Below are positions 1 through 5,390 of a DNA stretch of 12,656 bases, piece after piece. Source of the stretch: JBIICS01 sp044238735 (GTDB lineage Bacteria > Bacteroidota > Bacteroidia > UBA4408); the NCBI GenBank assembly GCA_044238735.1, contig JBIICS010000083.1, forward strand, positions 1 to 12,656, read 5' to 3'. A program made the translations under genes and the position numbers. How positions within the stretch are numbered: position 1 is the first letter of the stretch; every line of letters starts with the position of its first letter. The notes under the pieces are model-generated. The model saw only the letters and a list, made by a program, of their open reading frames with translations, was not told where the DNA came from and ran no database searches.

Positions 1-1043
1 GTAGCAGGAGCCGGATCGGTTAAATCATCTGCTGGAACGTAAACGGCCTGAACAGAAGTAATAGAACCTTTTTTAGTTGAAGTAATGCGCTCTTGCATGA
101 TACCCATTTCGGTTGAAAGAGTAGGTTGATAACCTACTGCTGAAGGCATACGACCTAGTAGCGCAGAAACCTCTGCACCTGCCTGAGTAAAACGGAAAAT
201 GTTATCTACGAAAAACAAAATATCTTTTCCTTGACCGGTTCCATCACCATCGCGGAAATATTCAGCCATAGTTAAACCCGATAAAGCAACGCGAGCACGT
301 GCTCCAGGAGGCTCATTCATCTGTCCGAATACTAATGTGGCTTTAGACTCTTCCAATGCTTTAGAATCTACTTTAGATAGATCCCATCCGCCTTTTTCCA
401 TCGAGTGTTTAAAATCATCACCGTATTTAATAACGTCAGATTCGATAAACTCACGAAGTAAGTCGTTTCCTTCGCGGGTACGCTCCCCAACACCAGCAAA
501 CACAGATAAACCAGAATAAGCTTTGGCAATATTATTTACCAATTCCATAATTAATACAGTTTTACCTACACCAGCACCACCGAATAAACCAATTTTACCA
601 CCTTTCGCATAAGGTTCAATCAAATCAATTACCTTAATACCGGTAAATAACACCTCCGTTGAAGTAGATAGATCTTCGAAACGAGGGGGCTGACGGTGGA
701 TTGGATATCCGCCTTTATTGTCAATAGTATTAATACCATCAATAGCTTCACCCACAACATTAAACAAGCGACCTTTAATTTTATCGCCGGTAGGCATAGT
801 AATAGGGGCACCCAAATCGCTAACCTCCATACCTCTGCGCAATCCATCGCTAGAATCCATTGCGATAGTTCTAACAGAATCTTCTCCAATGTGCTGCTGA
901 CATTCTAAAATAACCTTTTGCCCATTTTCTTTGGTTACTGATAAAGCATCCATAATTTTTGGAAGCTTAGAACCCGCTGCATCAAAAGCAACGTCGATAA
1001 CCGGACCAATTACCTGAATAATTCTACCTGTGTTTGTTGACAT
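1..1043 (-). CDS. atpD: ATP synthase F1 subunit beta (3' end outside window)
   Basis: This is the catalytic beta subunit of the F1 part of the F-type ATP synthase, which makes ATP from ADP and phosphate on the cytoplasmic face of the inner membrane. The reverse strand reads MSTNTGRIIQVIGPV from an ATG at 1043-1041. The P-loop GGAGVGKT falls at residues 155-162, and the GVGERTREGND segment follows with its catalytic Glu near residue 187. The visible part ends at residue ~347 in the SVQAVYVPADDLTDPAPAT stretch, so about 150 C-terminal residues lie beyond the left edge. No frameshift is seen. The gene has its own promoter and no ATP synthase gene upstream, which fits the separate atpDC operon of Bacteroidota. 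Identification is secure. Unrelated in function to the metal locus next to it. Confidence 0.98.
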   Translation of the reverse strand, partial: MSTNTGRIIQVIGPVIDVAFDAAGSKLPKIMDALSVTKENGQKVILECQQHIGEDSVRTIAMDSSDGLRRGMEVSDLGAPITMPTGDKIKGRLFNVVGEAIDGINTIDNKGGYPIHRQPPRFEDLSTSTEVLFTGIKVIDLIEPYAKGGKIGLFGGAGVGKTVLIMELVNNIAKAYSGLSVFAGVGERTREGNDLLREFIESDVIKYGDDFKHSMEKGGWDLSKVDSKALEESKATLVFGQMNEPPGARARVALSGLTMAEYFRDGDGTGQGKDILFFVDNIFRFTQAGAEVSALLGRMPSAVGYQPTLSTEMGIMQERITSTKKGSITSVQAVYVPADDLTDPAPA

Positions 1044-1085
1044 GTGAAAAATTAATGTATATTATTTATAGATTTTTTCCGTGTG

Positions 1086-1093
1086 CAAAGGTA
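1086..1093 (-). promoter_or_regulatory. Probable atpD promoter, -7 element TACCTTTG
   Basis: Read on the minus strand, TACCTTTG followed by CA matches the Bacteroidota -7 consensus TAnnTTTG exactly. It lies 43 bases upstream of the atpD ATG, giving a leader of about 35-40 nt. No clear -33 TTTG is visible 17-23 bases upstream; that stretch is A-rich on this strand. Confidence 0.5.
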
Positions 1094-1504
1094 GCACTAT
1101 TTTCTGCTGTTTTAAAAAATAATTAAAAAGTTTTTTTCTACTTAACCTGTTGTATTTGAATGATATATACCATTTGTTAACAACTATAATTAAATGATTT
1201 TGATTAATCTGCTTAGTTTTTCAGGGCTTCAATAGAGATGCTATACTAAACAAATTTCAATTGATGAATACTTTTTGTTCGGGGTAACCGGATCTTCCTT
1301 TATTAAGTTTTATGTTGATTTGGTTTCTATGCATTACAACGTATATTTCATCTTCAAATTCGATAAATGGATATACCCTAACTGTTATTGTATTTCCAAT
1401 TGCATTTATTCATTTTCTTTTAAAAAAAAGATACTAAGGTGCTTTTTGAAGCCATTTAATTAAGGAAGGATTTCTTAATCTTTTTTGTTTTCTAAACTTT
1501 TGAA
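1094..1504. other. Gap without a supported gene
   Basis: This stretch between the atpD promoter and the terminator-like hairpin has no convincing coding sequence. A 62-codon plus-strand frame at 1275-1463 is rich in Phe, Ile, Cys and Tyr in the way AT-rich noise translates, and it resembles no family I recognise. On the minus strand, about 1435-1530 reads a short basic frame ending in LIKWLQKAP and a stop; it has no ATG and overlaps the hairpin. It could be a decayed gene remnant or noise. Confidence 0.4.
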
Positions 1505-1581
1505 TAAAAATTAACCCATTTTTATTTATAAAAATGGGTTAATAATTAATCAACATTAGACAACCAAGCACTAAAAATTGA
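1505..1581 (-). ncRNA. Candidate small RNA under palindrome control
   Basis: A complete leftward promoter (TTTG, 19-base spacer, TATATTTG; 1616 down to 1586) lies only ~45 bases ahead of the strong terminator-like hairpin at 1510-1543. Transcription from about 1581 would stop near 1505, giving an RNA of ~75 nt made of a short single-stranded 5' part and the hairpin. The only frame with an ATG inside is five codons (MLINY, 1556-1539), so a protein product is unlikely. The palindrome in the promoter spacer suggests repression by the same factor as the metal genes. An alternative is that promoter and terminator are what is left of a deleted gene. This is inference from promoter and terminator geometry, with no homology to support it. 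Confidence 0.3.
1510..1543 (-). terminator. Strong hairpin with U-tract (minus-strand terminator)
   Basis: The arms 1511-1524 (TTAACCCATTTTTA) and 1529-1542 are perfectly complementary around a TTTA loop, and 1510/1543 adds a fifteenth pair. Read on the minus strand the hairpin runs straight into TTTTTATT, the form of a rho-independent terminator. On the plus strand no T-run follows, so it should work leftwards. No minus-strand gene lies just upstream of it; only the leftward promoter at 1586-1616 does. Confidence 0.6.
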
Positions 1582-1585
1582 TATG

Positions 1586-1616
1586 CAAATATAATAAAAC
1601 GCAACAATGTTGCAAA
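1586..1616 (-). promoter_or_regulatory. Leftward promoter TTTG-N19-TATATTTG
   Basis: On the minus strand TTTG (1616-1613) and TATATTTG (1593-1586) are separated by 19 bases, a full match to the Bacteroidota housekeeping consensus. The spacer contains the whole palindrome of 1601-1613, whose outer base overlaps the -33 element, so a bound protein would block RNA polymerase. Confidence 0.5.
1601..1613. promoter_or_regulatory. Palindromic operator, copy A (GCAACAATGTTGC)
   Basis: A perfect six-base-arm palindrome around one central base. With flanks (1598-1617) it is an exact 20-base inverted copy of 1648-1667. It fills the spacer of the leftward promoter. The form (AT-containing, short dyad at a promoter next to COG0523 GTPases) fits a Fur-family metalloregulator such as Zur; the regulator itself is inferred. 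Confidence 0.6.
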
Positions 1617-1644
1617 ATTATTTTTTCAAACGATTAATTTGATC

Positions 1645-1652
1645 TATTTTTG
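1645..1652 (+). promoter_or_regulatory. Rightward -7 element TATTTTTG of the GTPase operon
   Basis: TATTTTTG followed by CA matches TAnnTTTG, 36 bases upstream of the first ATG of the operon. The -33 region 17-20 bases upstream is a T-run (TTTTTTC) and only a partial match. The palindrome at 1652-1664 begins at the last base of this element and covers the expected start of transcription. Confidence 0.45.
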
Positions 1653-1664
1653 CAACATTGTTGC
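1652..1664. promoter_or_regulatory. Palindromic operator, copy B (GCAACATTGTTGC)
   Basis: Same 13-bp palindrome as copy A in the opposite orientation, 38 bases away. It overlaps the -7 element and start region of the GTPase operon, a typical repressor position. Inferred metalloregulator operator. Confidence 0.6.
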
Positions 1665-1687
1665 GTTATTAATTATTTAAATATCCT

Positions 1688-2017
1688 ATGGCAAAGAAAA
1701 TATTTAGTTCAGCTTATTTCGTTTTGTATCTAATTCATTTTAATCTGCATCCTTCTAATGTGTTTTCGCATTATTATACAATCGCTTCATGTTTTCTGTG
1801 CTTGGTAATTCCTTTTGCAATCCTAGGCCATTTCTTGTTTGATGTGGTTTTAAATAAGAACTTGGTAAGTCTTAATTTAAATACATTTTGTTTAGCCTTT
1901 ACTGCCATTATTTGGTGTTTTTCGTTTTGGCATGTCTTTATGCCGGTGCTTTACTCAATAGTTTTTATTTTCTTTTTAATTCACCAAATTTTAAATAAAA
2001 GTATATATGAAAAATAA
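1688..2017 (+). CDS. Small membrane protein of unknown family, first gene of the GTPase operon
   Basis: A 109-residue hydrophobic protein I do not recognise. Three or four membrane segments can be seen, at about residues 5-20, 31-55, 67-80 and 83-101, with a basic N terminus (MAKK) and a lysine-containing C terminus. Possible metal ligands in or near the membrane are His 17, 21, 28, 48, 82 and 99 and Cys 35, 38, 68 and 77, including C35-x-x-C38. It lacks an obvious MerC-type or transporter signature. The start is the first ATG, ~30 nt after the expected transcription start; no Shine-Dalgarno sequence is seen, usual for the phylum. Its end overlaps the next gene by 11 bases, so the two are probably translated together. 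A role in metal handling is suggested by neighbours and operator only. Confidence 0.75.
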   Translation: MAKKIFSSAYFVLYLIHFNLHPSNVFSHYYTIASCFLCLVIPFAILGHFLFDVVLNKNLVSLNLNTFCLAFTAIIWCFSFWHVFMPVLYSIVFIFFLIHQILNKSIYEK

Positions 2018-3200
2018 ATTACCTGTAACCATTTTAAGCGGTTTTTTAGGTAGTGGTAAAACTACCTTATTAAATCATTTGATTAATAACAGAGAGGGAT
2101 TAAAACTTGCTGTTATTGTAAACGATATGTCCGAAGTTAATATTGATGCTAAATTAATAAGTGAAGGAACATCGTTATCTAGAACTGAGGAAAAATTAGT
2201 TGAACTTAGTAATGGTTGTATTTGTTGTACACTTAGGGATGACTTAGTGGTGGAGGTGGAGCGAATTTCATTGGAAAAGCGTTTTGATTATTTGATTATA
2301 GAAAGTACGGGCATTAGCGAACCATTACCAGTTGCTCAAACATGGGAATTTATAGATGATGAAAAAGGGATAAATTTAGGCGCTTATAGTTATATCGATA
2401 GCATGGTAACTGTGGTTGATTCCTTTAATTTTTTAAAGGATTATTCAACAAATGAAACTGTTTTCGATCGTGGTTTAAATTCGGATAGTACCGATCAAAG
2501 ACCAATTGTTAATTTAATTACAGAGCAAATAGAATTTGCCAATATTATTTTACTTAATAAAATAGATCTCGTTTCGGTTGAAGATTTGGGATTATTAAGA
2601 AATCTTATTAAAAAACTTAATCCTAGTGCATTAATTTTCGATACCAATCATTCTAAAATAGATCTTAAAAAGATTTTAAACACTCATCTATATAGCCAAA
2701 CAGATTGGGAATCTTCTCCTTTATGGATTGAAGAAAAGAACAAAAAACATGTGCCAGAAACGGAGAGTTATGGTATAAGTTCATTTGTATATAGTTCTAG
2801 AAAGCCCTTTAACGCTCAACGTTATTTGGATTATGTGGAGCTAAAATTTCCCACCAATATAATCAGAAGTAAGGGAATGTTTTGGATTAACTCACGACCG
2901 GGGAAAGCCATTAATTGGAGTCAGGCTGGAGGATCTTTAAAAGCAGAAGTGGCAGGTGTTTGGTGGGCCAGTATGAAATATGGAGATAGAATGCAGTATT
3001 CTAGTTATGTGCAAAACAGACCCGAAATTGAAGGGAAATGGAATAAAGATTTTGGTGATAGAATGAATGAAATTGTAATAATAGGTCAGGACTTAAATGA
3101 AGCCAAAATAAGAAAGGAGCTTGACGATTGTTTGTGTAGTGATGAAGAGTTAAAAATACTGAATTTAAATACAGAAATTCCCGATAATTGGCCTATTTAA
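2007..3200 (+). CDS. COG0523 GTPase, YciC/ZigA/ZagA-like metal chaperone
   Basis: A G3E-family P-loop GTPase of 397 residues, thought in this family to deliver or allocate metal (often zinc) to client proteins in the cytoplasm. Visible motifs: Walker A GFLGSGKTT at 12-20; the family's metal-binding CxCC as NGCICC, Cys 71/73/74; Walker-B-like ESTGISEP at 99-106; guanine-specificity NKID at 184-187. A C-terminal CobW_C domain runs from about 258 (SYGISSFVYSSRKPF) to 375 and carries the WWASMKYGDR stretch typical of YciC-size members. An extra Cys pair, C375-L-C377, lies near the end. Its length matches the long YciC/ZigA subgroup rather than the shorter YjiA type. The start lies 11 bases inside the preceding gene. 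The palindrome upstream of the operon supports metal-starvation induction; zinc is the best guess but not proven by sequence. Confidence 0.93.
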   Translation: MKNKLPVTILSGFLGSGKTTLLNHLINNREGLKLAVIVNDMSEVNIDAKLISEGTSLSRTEEKLVELSNGCICCTLRDDLVVEVERISLEKRFDYLIIESTGISEPLPVAQTWEFIDDEKGINLGAYSYIDSMVTVVDSFNFLKDYSTNETVFDRGLNSDSTDQRPIVNLITEQIEFANIILLNKIDLVSVEDLGLLRNLIKKLNPSALIFDTNHSKIDLKKILNTHLYSQTDWESSPLWIEEKNKKHVPETESYGISSFVYSSRKPFNAQRYLDYVELKFPTNIIRSKGMFWINSRPGKAINWSQAGGSLKAEVAGVWWASMKYGDRMQYSSYVQNRPEIEGKWNKDFGDRMNEIVIIGQDLNEAKIRKELDDCLCSDEELKILNLNTEIPDNWPI

Positions 3201-3215
3201 ATTTAAATTTACGAA

Positions 3216-4133
3216 ATGATAAAGATTTATGTTTTAACCGGCTTTTTAGGTTCGGGAAAAACAACCCTCTTAAACTCTTTTTTAAAGCAACTGTCCCGCT
3301 TTAAAAATGTAGTTATTGAAAATGAATTTGGTAATGCAAATGTTGATGCCCATTTGGTTGATAAGAAATACGATCGGCTTTTTGAATTAACCAATGGATG
3401 TCTTTGTTGTTCGTTGGATCAGGAGTTGTGGGATGTTTTGTTTCAGTTAATTAAAACTTCAACCAAACCCGATCATTTATTTATTGAAACCAGTGGTGTG
3501 GCAAATCCACTGGTGGTGTTAGATCTTTTGTCTAATCCTAAAATTAAGGAGTTTTTTTTTGTTGAGCATGTCATTTCTGTAGTTGATCTGGAAAATTACG
3601 AGCAAAGAAATAAACAAACACTTGAGTTTGGAAAACAAATTGCTTCAGCAACCACCATAATTATTAATAAATCGGAGAAATGTGAACAAATTAAAAAGCA
3701 AGAGGCTTATAATTTTATTCGAAAAGTTCAACCTTATGCACAGCTATTATTTTCAAATAATGGGGAAGTAAATTGGAATGAATTGAAGTCAAACACCCAC
3801 CTTTATTCACATGAATTAGTTTCTAGCATAAATAATGAACATACCAGTGGTTTAAATAATGTTTCAATATCATTGCCAAACAACTGCGATATAAAAAAGG
3901 TTTTATCCATTTTAAAAATGATACTTCAATTGTATTCTCACCAGGTGTTTAGAATAAAAGGGATTATTAAAGATTTAAGTGGAAAGTTTTATTCTGTAAA
4001 TTCAACCGGACTATACATAGAAACTAATGAAATTGAACAATTATTTGACTTCGTAGGTAATCAGCTTGTATTTATTGGAATTGGGTTAAAAAAAGAATCG
4101 ATGCTAAGATTCTTTATAGGTCTGAATAGTTAA
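3216..4133 (+). CDS. Second COG0523 GTPase, CobW/YjiA-like
   Basis: A 305-residue G3E-family GTPase, clearly different in size and sequence from its neighbour. Walker A GFLGSGKTT is at 9-17, CxCC as NGCLCC with Cys 62/64/65, and the switch region IETSGVANP around 90-98. The usual NKxD guanine motif reads NKSE at 151-154, replacing the Asp that contacts guanine; this may alter nucleotide preference. The C-terminal ~100 residues are short and poorly conserved compared with CobW_C, and no long His-rich loop is present. The gene follows the first GTPase after 15 bases on the same strand, so the two are co-transcribed. A run of nine T at 3552-3560 encodes Phe-Phe-Phe. Role: probably metal insertion or allocation, with client unknown. 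Confidence 0.9.
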   Translation: MIKIYVLTGFLGSGKTTLLNSFLKQLSRFKNVVIENEFGNANVDAHLVDKKYDRLFELTNGCLCCSLDQELWDVLFQLIKTSTKPDHLFIETSGVANPLVVLDLLSNPKIKEFFFVEHVISVVDLENYEQRNKQTLEFGKQIASATTIIINKSEKCEQIKKQEAYNFIRKVQPYAQLLFSNNGEVNWNELKSNTHLYSHELVSSINNEHTSGLNNVSISLPNNCDIKKVLSILKMILQLYSHQVFRIKGIIKDLSGKFYSVNSTGLYIETNEIEQLFDFVGNQLVFIGIGLKKESMLRFFIGLNS

Positions 4134-4260
4134 TTTGTATTTGCTTTCAATTTATTCTTAATGTTGAATCGGATACTCTTATGCCCCCAAAAAGATAATT
4201 AAATTAAATTTAGACAATAGTTTATAACTCAACATATTATTTGTTAACTATAACGTTCCA

Positions 4261-4274
4261 CCACTAATTAGTGG
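4261..4274 (+). terminator. Weak palindrome between convergent operons
   Basis: CCACTAATTAGTGG is a perfect 14-base palindrome followed by ATTTTATTTC. It lies between the stop of the GTPase operon (4133) and the stop of the opposing lipoprotein gene (4321). The stem is only five to six base pairs, so it is at best a weak terminator for the plus-strand operon. Confidence 0.3.
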
Positions 4275-4320
4275 ATTTTATTTCAAGACTTAAAACCTTA
4301 ACCTTAAAACTAATTATAAT

Positions 4321-4803
4321 TTAATGACTATGACTATCGCCTGTTTTATGGAGCTCTATCACAACCTCCTGACCGTTATAGCCTAAAGTTGAAGAACTTT
4401 TAATTTTAAAGTGTTTTTTGTCTTGCTCTATAACCTCATAAACACCACTTAATTCCTGAGAGAGCATTACCGCCTCTTCTTCGGCATGGGCAGTTCCTGC
4501 AGCGTGGCTATGGCCATCCATTGAAGCTTGGTTTGAATATTCAAATACTTTCCCTTTTTCACGAAACTGCCAGGCAAAATCAGCATGACCATCTTCATCA
4601 TTAAAGAGTTCACCCTCGCATACTTCATCATAAGCATCACAGTCGTCGAATGAAAAAGAGGGGAGTTCTGTTTCCGCCGCTCCGTTAATTGTAAAAACTT
4701 CTGCTTTCCAGGTTCCTTCTAATTTATGAGTGCTTCGTTTTACCTTATTACAAGCACCGGCTATTAAAATAATTGCAGTTAAATAGAAAAGTTGTTTTTT
4801 CAT
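4321..4803 (-). CDS. Histidine-rich lipoprotein, possible metal-binding lipocalin-like protein
   Basis: A 160-residue predicted lipoprotein: the signal peptide MKKQLFYLTAIILIAGAC puts the lipidated Cys at 18. After it, LEGTWKAEVFTING (28-41) resembles the start of the lipocalin-like domains common in Bacteroidota lipoproteins. The notable part is clusters of potential metal ligands: an acidic stretch with two Cys (C55, C62; possible disulfide), DGH at 71-73, DGHSH at 96-100, H106 followed by three Glu, H152, and a terminal HSH (158-160). This is the composition expected of a periplasmic or surface metal (zinc) binder. It is the last gene of the TonB receptor operon, 26 bases after the preceding lipoprotein gene. 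No family is recognised with certainty; metal binding is inferred from composition and neighbours. Confidence 0.8.
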   Translation of the reverse strand: MKKQLFYLTAIILIAGACNKVKRSTHKLEGTWKAEVFTINGAAETELPSFSFDDCDAYDEVCEGELFNDEDGHADFAWQFREKGKVFEYSNQASMDGHSHAAGTAHAEEEAVMLSQELSGVYEVIEQDKKHFKIKSSSTLGYNGQEVVIELHKTGDSHSH

Positions 4804-4829
4804 AATATAAATTTAATTAAAAAGTGTAA

Positions 4830-5390
4830 TTATTGAACTTTGCTTATAAAGGTTACTTCAACATCGGTTTCACCTTTGTCTATTGATCCGTCTTTAACCC
4901 CTGGTTGATGTTTCAAAACAATTTTAGAAGATCCGTTAGAAGCATTAGACGTGGTCCATTTAGATGAAAGACCAATATTTAAATTTTTAGAATCTTTATC
5001 TAAAATTTCTGTTATTATATTAACGTTTGTATGAGTGAAACCTACTAAATGATCATCCTTTTCTTCCTGAATTTGAGTGGTTAAATTTACCGCCGGAGAT
5101 TTTGAGTCATCCCAAAATTCAAGCCCTACGTTATAAACAGTATTAGAATTTAGTTTTATGGTATCTTGAATCGGAGCATTGCCTCCATCGCCATCAGCAT
5201 CTTTATATTGAAAAGTAATGGGTGACCCACCTGTGCTTGGAGTAAATATAACTTTTACAGTAGTAATGTTTTCGGGCTCGTTAAGGATAGGTTGAGGGAT
5301 CTCCACTAAATCATCATCCTTTTTACATCCAACCATGATAATACTAATTAGGCTACAACCAATAAGTAGATAGTTTAATTTTTTTTTCAT
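4830..5390 (-). CDS. Lipoprotein coupled to the TonB receptor, unknown function
   Basis: A 186-residue predicted lipoprotein. The signal peptide ends in IIMVGC with lipid Cys at 22, followed by KKDDD, the start often seen in Bacteroidota cell-surface or periplasmic lipoproteins. The mature part looks all-beta, with a Ca-site-like YKDADGDGGNAP stretch (about 62-73), GFTHTN near 117-122, and LKHQPGVKDGS in the C-terminal quarter. I do not recognise a named domain. Its ATG shares one base with the stop of the TonB receptor gene (TAATG), so it is almost certainly co-translated and works with that receptor, perhaps as a surface substrate binder in the manner of other receptor/lipoprotein pairs. 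An internal promoter with an operator in the 3' end of the receptor gene may also drive it. Confidence 0.8.
   Translation of the reverse strand: MKKKLNYLLIGCSLISIIMVGCKKDDDLVEIPQPILNEPENITTVKVIFTPSTGGSPITFQYKDADGDGGNAPIQDTIKLNSNTVYNVGLEFWDDSKSPAVNLTTQIQEEKDDHLVGFTHTNVNIITEILDKDSKNLNIGLSSKWTTSNASNGSSKIVLKHQPGVKDGSIDKGETDVEVTFISKVQ

Noticed and set aside
337..908. Several open frames of 60-86 codons on both strands over atpD
   Set aside because: They are shadows of the atpD frame; the conserved AtpD motifs lie in a single minus-strand frame throughout.
1275..1463. 62-codon plus-strand frame in the gap right of atpD
   Set aside because: Composition is that of translated AT-rich noise; no promoter-like -7 element ahead of it and no recognisable domain.
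4216..4250. Imperfect inverted repeat ATAGTT / AACTAT in the convergent region
   Set aside because: Pairing is broken and AT-only; expected by chance in this composition.
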